A stretch of 64,000 nucleotides of DNA, from NCBI RefSeq assembly GCF_027942865.1, contig NC_134517.1:10456275-10520274 (forward strand), in the 5' to 3' direction. Origin of the DNA: Odontesthes bonariensis (lineage: Eukaryota; Chordata; Actinopteri; Atheriniformes; Atherinopsidae). Every line of letters starts with the position of its first letter. The stretch's first letter is position 1. The notes under the pieces were generated by a model that worked only from the letters and a program-made list of their open reading frames with translations, was not told the DNA's origin and did no database searches. The position numbers and the translations under genes are program-made. This document shows, one piece after another, positions 12,193-23,345 of this stretch.

Positions 12193-13573
12193 CTTTTCAA
12201 TGAACTCACGGAAACTGTCGACCTCGGCTTGGATGTCTGCTGGCAGTTTCTGACACACCGTGTCTGTGCTCTGATAGAGAGGCGGTTGCATTGCTTGAAC
12301 ACCAAGAAGGCCCTTTGCTTTCTTTGTTAGCATATAGTTGTCACAAGCCAAGAGCAGGGCTGTCAAGTTTTCAATGCAGGCAAGAGTGAGAAGAATCGCG
12401 TGCCTGCAGGGCACAGGGTTCGTTAATTGCCACGTGGCGGTGCAGTGGCAAGCGGATTAGTAACAGGAGCAGGTTGGTCAAATGTTGCTCTAAAACTTGT
12501 ATTTTTCCTTTATGACAGATGAACGTGTTATCGGTTCCATGAGCCATCCATTGTTTACTTTTCTCAGTCCTTTTTAAACCATGGCCTGTGAAACCTGTAA
12601 TTCAAATGAGTACATGTAGTCATTCAGGCAAGTCTACCAACAGCTGGCTATTTCCACTTGGAAGAGTGGCTTAACATGTATCAAATCTGTAGCATGTAAT
12701 TGTAAGAAATAATCTTGACCATTAGGGCAGTTTCTTTCATTTGTCCCACCCTACCCACATATATGGTCTAGGCCAAATGTCTAGCTTTGGCCCAGTGGGT
12801 GGTGTAACAAGAGGCTGTGAGATTCGAAAAGCCTGTTTTCATGACATCACCACTCAAACATGAGAGGGCAGGGCCAGATGGAATAAACACATGTGCATTA
12901 CAAAAGCCATGTACAAGCTATCCACACCAAGATAAATAAAACGCTTCACCAGACGTCATACCCAGCATAAAAAAAAAAAAACAGACAAAAGATGTCAAGA
13001 AATCTGTGAGATGATTGATCAGTGAAATCCCCGACCACAGTAAATCAAACTTCTGATCATACTACTATGTAGTGATACTGAAGCTTGCTCTTACCTTTGT
13101 ATTCTGATGGCTCAAAAGACGCAAATCCTCTTCCCCTCTGTAGTCTCCTACTCCTGCGTTGATTTATTGTCCCATTTTTCCTGTTTTCCAGAGAAGAAGC
13201 GCTGTACAGGCTGACTCAGTGGTGAGCCGTGCAGTTTTACTCAGCCCATAATTCCTCTTTGTCAAACCTCACTTGAAGACTTGCAGATTTGGTTGCCAAG
13301 ACTTTAAAACATTTATGACTTTTTAGCAAAGTCATGCTGACATCATCAGGGTAGCTGGCTTATGAAAAAAAGGCAAAAGAGATTAACAGGCCGTAAAGGA
13401 TTTTTTTCCTATATTGAGGCATTTCTTTGATACTTAATCATGTCATTAGTTACATGGAGGTGGAAGCTCAAATATAGAAGCAATCTTGTGTAAAGGCAAA
13501 CTTGCAAAACTTCACAGCAAGATCCAGGGAGCTGGAGAGTTGAGTTACACGTGGGCTATGGGCAGTATAAACC
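12193..13573. other. Non-coding stretch, no gene recognised
   Basis: No exon, RNA gene or clear transposon ends recognised. Confidence 0.35.
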
Positions 13574-13775
13574 AGGGATGTCCACATCCGGTCCTCGAGG
13601 GCCGCTGTCCTGCAGGTTTTAGATGATTCTTTGCTTCAACACACCTGATTCAGATCAATGCATCCTTAGCAGGCTTGTGCAGAACTTAACAATCTTTTGA
13701 AGAGATCCATTTCATCTGAATCAGGTGTGTTGAAGCAGGGCAACATCTAAAACCTGCAGGACAGCAGCCCTCCCG
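13574..13775. mobile_element. hAT-like palindromic MITE, right end truncated
   Basis: The left end has CCAGGGATGTCCACATCCGG then TCCTCGAGGGCCGCTGTCCTG and GCAGGTTTTAGATG. The inverted match CATCTAAAACCTGCAGGACAGC lies at 13744-13765, and CACACCTGATTCAGAT is mirrored by ATCTGAATCAGGTGTG. This is a common fish hAT-type non-autonomous element. The outer part of the right terminal repeat is missing. Confidence 0.65.
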
Positions 13776-16703
13776 TTCAATTTGTAACTACTTACACAGC
13801 AAACCCTTTTTTACTTGAATGTTTAAAAAGTGTTTTCCTGTATTTTTCTTTTTTTTTTCCTAGGCTATCTAGTTCACTGTGAAAAGTAAACATCCAATCT
13901 CTTGCTTCTAGAAAAACAAACAATACATATTTCGTACAACTGAGTCAGTTACACATAAACTTTTCTCACTTGAAGTATTTCCCTTTAGAAGCTTCTATAT
14001 TGAAGCTGAGGGTATAAATGGGGAGGAAGTGAGCTTTTCTAAAAAAAAGTGTTGTAAGCAGGGGAACAGTGGCATCATCAACAACCCAGTTTCCTGTCCT
14101 TTGAAAAGAGATCTTTTTCCATCTTTCAAGGACAGCCTTTTAGTCTCAAGGGTGTTTGCTCGGAGGCATCAAAGTAAGCTTCTATTTAACTTGCAGACAT
14201 GTTGCTTCAGGTACTGGTTGGACATGAATTACAGCCCACTGACCAGGCTGAGGGTAGAGGCTTATCGAATGCCACTGCACAGTTGTTTTTAATTATTTCA
14301 TTGGTGGTGACAAAAGTAAACGGTCTAAATACTGTGTTCACTTTAAAAAGAAATGCACATTGATCACTGTCAGCTTTGTTGCAATCAGCATGACTTTTTG
14401 GCATTATGATGCCATTTTTTTTCTCATTTCCTTCTCGCTTTTTGAAAGTTTTTTTGGGGGAAAAAAAATGTATTTTAGACCCTCTCTGTTGCCAACCCCA
14501 CTGTGCAACCAAGGGTAAATTTGGTCTACAGTTACAGCAATAACTATCTCTTGAAGTTGCATTTCTTTACCTTCAGGTTAGAGTAAACACGTTTAGCATT
14601 TAAAATTCATCAATGTAGCAATGGTTTCTATGGTACTTAAGGGACTTAAGGGACAATGGAGTTGTTCCTCTTGTCTGTAAGTAAGAAGCTTGCTATTCAA
14701 ATGAACAAACAATTTAACACAGAACCAAGCCACCTGTTTTGTTCAGAAGACACAGAGGTGCTGCTGTTTCAAGACGGAAACCTGGGACAGATAATCATCG
14801 CTGGGTCCCGCCATCATGACACCCAGCCCCCGTTACCCTACTGCCACCATCTGCTCCGGGGGTAGGGCTGTCAGTTTCCATGGTAACGCTGTACCCCTCC
14901 TCCATGTAAGATATGGCTTCTTTTGTGTGTCCCACGTGCAGTCTGTTCCAACTGTAACCTGACCATTGGGTGATGGTGCTGCCAACATGACAGAAACAAG
15001 AGGGGGGTTTATGACAGGATCTGTATTTAAGAGATTCTCGACACAGATGTTACAGTTGAGAGGCGTTCCGCTGTAATAGTCCTGAGAAGATGCAGGTCAG
15101 CTGTGAAAAAGAAAAAAAAAATCCTCTGAAGGAAACTCCCTGCGGAAAATATCAGTCCCCCTCCCCCATGTAAAAGAAGGTGACCTTGCAAATGAAGCCC
15201 ACCCACCCCCCTTTTGCCTAGTCACCCAGTCTCCCCAGTGGATTGTTCCAGTGAGTTGACAGACAGGGACTGGAAGCAGTAAACCTGTATGGAAGGAGCA
15301 TTAAACATAGATTAAACAAAGATTCAGAATGTGCACAAAGTTAATGTGTAGTTTTCACAAAAATTCAACCTTTAGCACAATGCTTAGAAAAGCATAAACT
15401 AAAATCTATCTAATTTCATTGTAAATTTAAACAATTTAAGGACACAAGGCACTATGCGGATTGAGGACAAATTACTTTCTGTTCTTCTTGTATGCAGAGG
15501 TTAAAAAGTCCTTTGCACAATGGTTTCCATTTTTTTCCTTCCAAAAGGAATTAGTGGTGTAGTGCTGTAATTATGCTGACTTTTATTGGCATATCACTAA
15601 CACCTCTAGCTATTTTATTTTTGTAAACTACAATGGCCCTTTGGGCATGACAGATTTTAGGCTTGCGTGCAAACTTTTGTGTAAATATAGTTTTATTCTG
15701 GTACGATGTTGAGATCTTTTAAAATTCTTTATAAATTATACTAGCTTCAGTCCTCCTGTTTTTGATATATTATAGGGTTAAATTAGAGTGAGTTACTTTG
15801 ATCTCAGTGATCCGAGCCTGAACCTTATTAGGCCCACAGACTCCAAAACAACACACAGATGGAAAGCATTAGTCTTCTTGGCAGGAAACTCCAAATCCCT
15901 TTGTACTGTGAATTAATATAGTGCAGTTAGTAGTATGTTTACAGCTGAATTGAACTAATCTGTATGCAGTGAATAATTGTCCAAGACCCCACAGGTGCAG
16001 GTACATCTACTACACACACATTAATTTAGTCTTTGTGATAGAATTATTATCAAAGACAGAAACTGGCAAGCATAAAAATGATATTTGAGGAGTGATCATA
16101 CTTTTAAAGGTATCCCAAGCTTACTTTTTTGTAGGTCCCAGGGGGTCAGTGCTAGGGCCACCCCTATTCATGTGATATGTTACCAGTTTTATCAAAACAT
16201 CTTCAATGAAAATCTTCTCTAAACTTTTATTCTGATACTGCAGCTATGTACTGGTCTGCAACTGCAACTAAGAAGGTGCTCAAAAACTATAACTAGCTTT
16301 AATATTGATTCTGTGTTTGAAAATATGTTTTGAATGCTAACAAATTGCAGTTCCCTGTGTTCTTACATACAGAATCAAGTTACAACAACAAAAAAGAAAA
16401 TTAAGTTACTTAAGCTTTCATCAATCATTTTTCACAACTCTGAGAAGGAGTCAGCATCTCAACAATATAGGTACTCTAATCAATATGTCCCTCTCTTTTA
16501 TGCCTCAGGTGCAGCAGGTAATGAAAATATGTTTAAACTGGGTTCTTTTTTTCCCCTTTTCTTTGAGTTCATAACAAGACTTTTCACTACCTTTTCAAGG
16601 TTGGTGCTGGATTGTAGTGGTGTCATCTACATTCACGTGTCTTTGCAAAGCTTCGTCCACTGGATACTCTTCACCATAGAGCACTTGATTTCATCACACA
16701 CCT
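13776..16703. other. Long non-coding stretch
   Basis: No convincing exon. A possible trace of a LINE reverse transcriptase (VPGG-like) lies at 16131-16180 but is too decayed to assign. Confidence 0.3.
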
Positions 16704-17303
16704 TTAAAGGTGCCATGGCATGAAAATAAATGGAGGCTTTTATGTATTTTTATAGGCTTTGGTGGTCCCCTAATACTGTATCTGAGTTTTTTTCCCCAAA
16801 ATTCTGCCTTGCTGCAGAATTACAGCCAGTCCCAAAAATGAGCTTTCCTTAGGATCCTCAGAATGAGCTGTTTAGGGTCTGCAGCTTTAAATGCAAATTA
16901 GGAGGAGAAAGGCGGGGCAAAGATTGCTCTGGTTTGCAAAGATGCACGTAGCGCTAGTCATTTCAATCAGGGGAATGACAGATATCGTGAGCGCTATAAC
17001 ATCAACAGCAGGTTCTGATGCAGGAGCTCTAAACAGATTTTTTACATCCATGTACAGCGCAATGAGCTGGCCAAAGAGCTGTGGGCGGGGAAAGGCAGTT
17101 TTGGCATAGCCATATATGGGCTCTGGGGGGAAATAGCATCGACGTCATATGAGGCGCTACGTCATATGAGGCAGCTTTCCTGATCAGGCCACCTGCTTGG
17201 TCACATTACCAAAGGCGGAGAATAATTTCCAGTGCATGGTTTAGGTCTATCGTAATTTTTAGCCACTGGGGGGCCGCAGGCAGGCTAGAGGAACTCATGT
17301 TAA

Positions 17304-17735
17304 AGCGGAACTATGCAACTTTTCCATGGTCATAAAATTGCTTGGCAATCATCAGATAGCTTGGCTGACCCGTTCTGATGAAAACGGTGACATTTCCATC
17401 TCCATCTGGTGGCCCTAGCCCGAAACAGCGCTTGCAACTTTGCCTGTGGCGCTGCGTGCTTTGTTTACCTCTGGAAGTCTCGCGACACACGAGAGCCGAG
17501 AACTACTGCTTCACGGCAGGTCTAAAGGGCTTTGAGCCGAGCCAGGGAGCCTGATAAGACACACCTCTCTCCATTAGCTGTCGATGGCTAAATTGAATGT
17601 GGTTAGCTTCTAGAGTAGTAATATATAATATGGCTAGACTGTCGCCTTATTTTCTACGGAGCTCCCCCTACAGCTTTGGGGTGTGTATTGCATGGTAAAC
17701 AAACCCCGTATTACTGAAAGTTGCATAGTGCCGCT
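17304..17735. mobile_element. Innermost MITE of the nest, TTAA-flanked
   Basis: The left end AGCGGAACTATGCAACTTT mirrors the right end AAAGTTGCATAGTGCCGCT. TTAA borders it on both sides (17300-17303 and 17736-17739). It is 432 bp with no transposase. It inserted into the left TTAA of the 17740-18463 element. Confidence 0.85.
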
Positions 17736-17739
17736 TTAA

Positions 17740-18463
17740 TAGCCGCTTTCGGACTGTAGGAACCTTTGGCAGTTCTAATAACCTTTTAATCCGCGGGGCC
17801 GTTTTCTCCCGTGTTCGGACATACAGGAACTCGGGGCTTTCTCCCTTAGTTCCTATAACTATTTAGCTCCTTCTCCGAGGTCGGGTCTTTTCATAGTTCT
17901 TATAGAACTAATCTAACGGAGGTGTGTGGTGGTCGGTAGCTACGCCCCATGTCATGCTATCACGGCTGAATTGTCTCCTCATATGACACAGACACAACCG
18001 GTGGGTGTATAATAAGTTAAACTTACACTTTGTCTGCGGCGCTCTGCTCTCCTTTCTTCCTTCATGAAATAAAAAAGTATCATCTCCTGACTCTCTCTGT
18101 GAGCTTTTCCAGCCTCGATATTAGACGCCTGATGTGATTGTCCATGATTAATATCACCATCATGCAGACCATGAACACAGTGGCCTCCCGCTCTCCATAT
18201 TAGCTTCTTGGTGGTGTTTTTTCTACTCTCCTTACTTTTACCGTTTTGTTTTGTGTTTGAATGTAGCGCTAAACGGCTAACGGCTAACACGTCACTGAAG
18301 CAGACGGCTGCGCGCGGCGCATCAGTCCCTATCAGGTCACGACTCATGTGCGAATGCAGACTGAAACAGTTCCGCTGGGGAAGGATAGTTATCAGAACGA
18401 AATTCGAGGAGGGTAGTTCTGATAACTACTTTCTTAGAACGGTCTGTCCGAAAGCGGCTATTG
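17740..18463. mobile_element. Middle DNA element of the nest, TTAA-flanked
   Basis: The ends TAGCCGCTTTCGGAC and GTCCGAAAGCGGCTATTG are inverted repeats, with TTAA at 17736-17739 and 18464-18467. It is about 724 bp and relatively GC-rich, with subterminal repeats around AGTTCTGATAACTA. No protein recognised. Confidence 0.72.
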
Positions 18464-19116
18464 TTAAACAACCTTAAAAAGTGAAAATTTCATGCCATGG
18501 CTCCTTTAAACCTGTAGTACGTCAGTACACGTGCATGTACAGTTGCATCATATTATGGTCAAAGTTTGACCAAGCCATTACATTAGACCACCGTCCTTGT
18601 ATACAAGTACGAGAGGGGAATCAAGTCATTGATGGAAGTCTGTCTGACACCACAAAGCCATTGTAAATGTAAGTACAGCTGAATTCACTGCACAAACCTT
18701 CTCATTTAAATTACTCGAATGTAGATTTTATCAGATGACCCGGCGGTTGTAAAGTCAGGATATTATTCGAGTGAGTGGTAGTTTGGAAATGCTTTAAGCC
18801 ACCGCAACTTGAGACATGCTCTTTTGTGCTGAAGCGTTATAAGAAATAATTTGTCCCCTCAGGTAAGCTTTCAGGGCCTCCCAAAGCAAGGAGGGGGAAG
18901 TTGTTTCATTTACATTGGTTTCCAAGAAGATGTCTATATGAATATTAATGAAGGTAACAAATGATTCATCTGACAAAAGTAAAAAATCCTCTCGTACTCT
19001 TTCAACAGCTTCTGCACATGATCCAGGTCGACTTCGGAAAAGAAGAAGAAAAAGAAGAAGAAAAGCAAAACTGAGGATGACTAGTGGGTCTGACTGATGT
19101 TTAATGTTTAGTTTTA

Positions 19117-19895
19117 TCAGATGAATCGACTAGGCCTTTGGTTGGGGATGATCAAAGATAGTGTTACAGGGGCGTGATCAGAAATTACAATGCTATTATA
19201 ATCACATTTTTGAATCAGTGAAAGTAAAGACTTACGTATGAAAAAATAATCTATGCGGGAATAGGTATGATGAACAGGAGAAAAAAAAGAATATTCCTTC
19301 CTTGTAGGATAAAGGAATCTCCAGGGGTCAGACATGCCATAAGATTGTAGAAATTTCTCCAAACATTCAGCTGTCTTAGACTTATTAATTGAGCGGGTTG
19401 ATGATCTATCTAATACAGGATTAATTACACAATTACAATCACCAGCTAAAATAAGTTGATGAGTATCCAGGTAAGGTAAGCGTGACAGAAAGTTGTTCAT
19501 AAATTTAAAATCATCCCAGTTGGGAGCGTAAAAACAAGCCAATATGACCGATTGTAGAGTTTACCCACAACAATAACAAAACGTCCCTGTGGGTCTGAGA
19601 TGGTTTCAGAAGCTGCAAAAAAAACTGATTTGTTAATCATAATTCCAGCCCCCCTGGCTTTGCTCGTAAAACATGAGTGAAATACCTGTCCGACCCAGCC
19701 TCTCTTCAGACAAATATGTTCTGAACTGCGCATATGTGTCTCAGTTAAAAATGCTATATCAGTTTTCAGACTTTTAAGATGGGCTAGGACCTTAGTGCGT
19801 TTAATAGGGTGATTAAGTCCCTTCACATTCCAATTAGTAAAGTTAACAGATTGGCCTCTTCCCCCAGATGGTGTATGTGGATTATCTATATTCAA
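19117..19895 (-). pseudogene. LINE ORF2 endonuclease domain, frameshifted
   Basis: An APE-like endonuclease lies in two overlapping frames, 19895-19497 and 19542-19117. Motifs: NWNVKGLNHPIKR, LTETHM (catalytic Glu), GDCNCVINP (the GDFN-type block), SRIDYFF and ISDHAPV (terminal SDH). A frameshift near 19520 breaks the protein. A further ORF2 piece (LSDESFVTF... SPSLLWEALKAYLRGQIISY) lies at 18976-18800, beyond an inserted segment. Confidence 0.82.
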
Positions 19896-20399
19896 TACTA
19901 TAGGTTATATGACATGAACATATTGATCTGACAAATGGCATTTTGATTTTGGCTCTGGCAAATGGACATGGAAAAAGGTGGAACCACAATTGGGCACAGA
20001 GAAGAAAAAAAACAAAAAAGAAAAGAAAAGAAAGCAAATATACAATACTTAAAAGGAATATATAGAAACACACAACATTTACCCTCCACCCACCAGCACT
20101 ATCCCAAACACAGTGCTTAAACCCTTGGGGCCCGCACATCTCACATGTCTAGCTTGGGTCTCTAACATAACCAAACTCGACCCAAAGCACAGCGGGCAAA
20201 ACAGAAACGAAAGTGCATAAATGGCAAATGCTGCTACCATTCTTAAATATACCACAATAAAAGGTGAAGCATATAAACTGCTTTATCATAGGCAGATCGT
20301 CAAATGACTGGCCTACACAAATGGTATGAAAAAAGGTGCCTGGAAAATTGCGGCCTAATGGGTGGCTCTAAATACAGCCATAAGGAAAACAAAAATGAG

Positions 20400-20420
20400 A
20401 GAGAGAGAGAAAAAAAAAAG
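20400..20420. repeat. Short (GA)n and poly-A simple repeat
   Basis: A GAGAGAGAGAGA run is followed by A residues, inside the LINE between its two ORFs. Confidence 0.6.
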
Positions 20421-20657
20421 TATGCTACGTCATAAAAGAAAAAATGTATCTGTTATAGTGGTGTTCGACAGAAATATTAGGGCTTCAGGTAGCCTACAAG
20501 GAAAGAAATGACGGCCTCTGAGGGCTCAAGCATAAACCACAAAAAATAAGTCACAATATATTTTTCATTTTTTTGCATGAATGTGTGGTCAATATATTCA
20601 AGAACTAAGAAAGAGGAAAAGAACAGTCAATTAAATGCAGACTTGTAGTAGGCTAAC

Positions 20658-21489
20658 CTACGGTACCTCAACATGTGGCAGAATGTTCTCCTTAATGTAG
20701 GAGACGGCTTGTACAGGAGCGGTGAAGGTTTCTTCCACCTGTTTAAACGTGATCCGGAAAGTGGCCGGGTAACAAAACCCAAACCTGACATCCTTCACAT
20801 TCTTTAGAAGCTGTCTAGCATCCATAAAAGCTGCTCGCTTCTTGGATACCTCCGGGGGGAAATCCGGAAAGATGTACACACGTTTCTCCTCGTGGAACAG
20901 CTGTTTCTTCTGAGCTGAAAGGCAGAGGATGTGATCCTTGACGTCTCCATGATGCACACGGATTATGAAGGGTCTTGGCTTTTCTCCGAGAGGCGGCCTA
21001 ACCGCTAGTGATCGGTGGCCACGGTCGAGGCGTGGAGTTTCATCCAGACCCAGTATCTCCTTCAACACTGTCGCACAGAATAGCCGCGTGTTGTTTCCTT
21101 CTTTGCCTTCCTTTATTCCCACCAACCGAATATTCTGTCGTCGGCTACGGCCTTCCAAATCCAGACATTTTTCGGATAGCCGGCACACCTCAGCCTGCAG
21201 CTTTTCCACTGTAGATTCCAGACTCATGACAGTAGAGCTCCACCCCGTGGTAGCTTGCTCGAGGTCGTCAACGCGCTTGGAGGTCTGAGTGTTAGCAGAC
21301 TGCAACGAGCTGACATTCGTGTGCAACTGAGGCTATCTCTTGACGAAGGGCAGTAGTTTGAGTGTCAATTTTAGTGCCCAACGATTCAATTGCTGCCATT
21401 ATTTTCTCAACGAAATCCGGGGAAGGTTGTGCCTCAGCCTCGGTGCTAGCTTTTTTGCTTGTTGTAGCAGGTTTCTGTCGGCTAGCCAT
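20658..21489 (-). pseudogene. LINE ORF1 (L1-type RNA-binding protein), frameshifted
   Basis: The start reads MASRQKPATTSKKASTEAE. A coiled-coil stretch follows (SLESTVEKLQAEVCRLSEK), then the L1 ORF1 signature DLEGRSRRQNIRLVGIKEG and an RRM-like/C-terminal domain (RPFIIRVHHGDVKDHIL, VYIFPDFPPEVSKKRAAF). A frame break at about 21300-21320 splits it into 21489-21292 and 21326-20658. By family knowledge, ORF1 protein coats LINE RNA in a ribonucleoprotein particle. Confidence 0.82.
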
Positions 21490-21708
21490 TTTAAAACCAA
21501 AGTTGAGGAAAAGAGGAAAATAGTCCTTGCTGCAATTTTAGTCCTTGAAAAGTTCCTCAAAGCACTCAGACACTCGATTTCACTATCAATGACCACTTTG
21601 CACATTGATTAATACAATTAAAAAAGATATACCCGCTGAGCTCGAGAACCACGCAGCCTCACATGTCGAGCGCGCCTCGTTTTCCCCAAAAGCAACGACA
21701 TGCTTTAA

Positions 21709-22111
21709 GGCTGCGGCTACACGAAAACGTTTTTCACTGTAAACGATACTTTTTCTTATCGTTTCGCTGTCGCGGCCACACGGAGCCGGCGTTCCCACTA
21801 CCCCAAAACGATAGTTTTTGAGAACGGGTTCCAGAGTGGGAAAGTTTGAAAACGGCCTCGTTTCGTTTCCATTGTTACAGCTAAAACGTTTTTGCGTCAG
21901 TCAAACGTTGACGCTGTGAGCCAATTTTAACACTTCTCTATTGTCTCACAGCGTGGCGTGACACAGTGGCGTGTGTACTGCATCGTTTCATCGTTTTCAT
22001 CCGTTTTCGTCTGGACCTGAGTCTTTACAGCAGCGCGTTGCCGTGTGGTCGCAAGAATTTTCGTACCCGTTTTCAAAAAAAACCTTGTTTCGTTTTCGTG
22101 TAGCCGTAGCC
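21709..22111. mobile_element. MITE with terminal inverted repeats, TTAA-flanked
   Basis: The ends GGCTGCGGCTACACGAAAAC and the mirrored GTTTTCGTGTAGCCGTAGCC are bordered by TTAA (21705-21708 and 22112-22115). It is 403 bp and CpG-rich with no coding sequence. A half-copy lies at 11942-12138. Confidence 0.85.
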
Positions 22112-22115
22112 TTAA

Positions 22116-22700
22116 TTGGCTGATTTTCAGTCACCATTTCTGACACATTTAGCTGTCTGACAAAAGAGATAGAAAAATATGTGAATGAGAGCAGCTTTAC
22201 TGGACACACAGCTATGTTAATATATACTTATGCTGGACTGAACTTTACAGCATGTATGGAGCATCTAAGCCACTTGAGTCTATATATGAAGTGATTTTGA
22301 CTTTGAGAACTTCTGATCCATATAATTTTGGTCAGTCTAACGCACTAGTTAGTTTTTCTTCTAGTGTCATGTAAACTTCCTCTGTTTTGCTCCTTCCATG
22401 TAGTTTGGATGGCCTTGAAGTTATAGCGTTCACTATTGAAACTTATTAAGTCTATCCACCCCAGAAGAGAGTACTGATTATTCATATCACTCCCTCTGCT
22501 TGGAATCACCTGTAAAAACATGTGAATTATGGAGAGCTTGTCTTGTTGAATGGATTCAAAGAATTTTGAATTTGGCTTCAGTTGTCATCTATTACTGCCA
22601 CTCTAAAAACCTGCAATGAAAATGAAGATTCAACATTCAGATGTTTTATGTTTCTTTAGTTTTGATGTTTTCTTTCTTTTATGTAACATTTGGACTTATT
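22116..22700. other. Non-coding stretch, no gene recognised
   Basis: Nothing recognised. Confidence 0.3.
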
Positions 22701-22703
22701 TAG

Positions 22704-23208
22704 TAGGGCTGAGCAATTTTATCGATACTGCCATATATATCGATATTTTGTTTCCCGATAAAGTATCGATTTTTTAGGCATGAGTATCGATTTTTTTATT
22801 TTTATTTATTTATTTATTTTTGATTAAATTTTTTTTTTAAAGCAAACTTTATTGAAAAATCAGACGTTACAATTAGTGAAAACACAGAAGATTAAGGTAA
22901 TACAATACAATGCCAGGGGGTCACATTATGCAAAACAGTGATAAATTAGTTCATAGAATGTTGTATAAAGTGCATAGCTCTCACGTTTGTGACATGTTCA
23001 TTTGTTTCTGTTTGTCTGGCTGTGTTGTCCTTCCGGTTCAAAGGTTGGACCACCAGTCCAATCAGCGACAATTCATGTCAAATCACACTGTCCCTTTTTT
23101 TCCCCCAGAAAATGATGTAAGTGTATCGAATCGTATCGAATGGTATCGTTGGCTGAATATCGTGTATCGTATCGTATCGTGAGATTAGTGTATCACTACA
23201 GCCCTATT
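22704..23208. mobile_element. hAT-like MITE with ATCGATA motifs and a nested insert
   Basis: The left end TAGGGCTGAGCAATTTTATCG mirrors the right end with TATCACTACAGCCCTA. The subterminal parts carry many ATCGATA/TATCGTAT copies, as in fish hAT-type elements. The middle (about 22815-23110) looks like a separate insertion beginning with a T-rich run. Confidence 0.6.
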
Positions 23209-23254
23209 ATATTGCTGCTTGTAAATTGTGTGTGTATTGTGTAAGCACTCCTCA

Positions 23255-23345
23255 TTGTGGTGCTTCCCTGTCTTGGCCAGGACACTCTTGCAAAAGATAT
23301 TTCAAAACCCTGCAGTCTTGTTTCCTGGTTAAATAAAGGTTCAAA
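23255..23345 (+). mobile_element. LINE 3'-end remnant
   Basis: The sequence GTCTTGGCCAGGACACTCTTG followed by CCTGGTTAAATAAAGGTT has the form of a common fish LINE 3' terminus. No coding part remains. Confidence 0.45.

Larger units (their letters stand above)
16708..18505. mobile_element. Outer TTAA-flanked DNA element (host of a nest)
   Basis: The terminal repeats AGGTGCCATGGCATGAAAAT (left) and the complement of TTTCATGCCATGGCTCCT (right) are bordered by TTAA at 16704-16707 and 18506-18509. There is no transposase. Its own sequence is interrupted at 17303/18464 by two further insertions. Removing those restores an uninterrupted CATGTTAAACAACC junction. Confidence 0.8.
18785..21650 (-). mobile_element. 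L1/Tx1-like LINE, 5' part only
   Basis: Two ORFs read on the - strand: an ORF1 at 21489-20658 and an endonuclease-bearing ORF2 from 19895 downward. The reading stops at about 18790, before any reverse-transcriptase motif, so the 3' part is missing. That is opposite to the usual 5' truncation. The RNA-binding ORF1 and APE-type endonuclease place it in the L1/Tx1 group. Several frameshifts make it inactive. Confidence 0.8.

Noticed and set aside
16131-16350. Possible LINE reverse-transcriptase trace (VPGG, then DTAAMYWSAT)
   Set aside because: Too decayed and short to assign. No flanking motif in a consistent frame.
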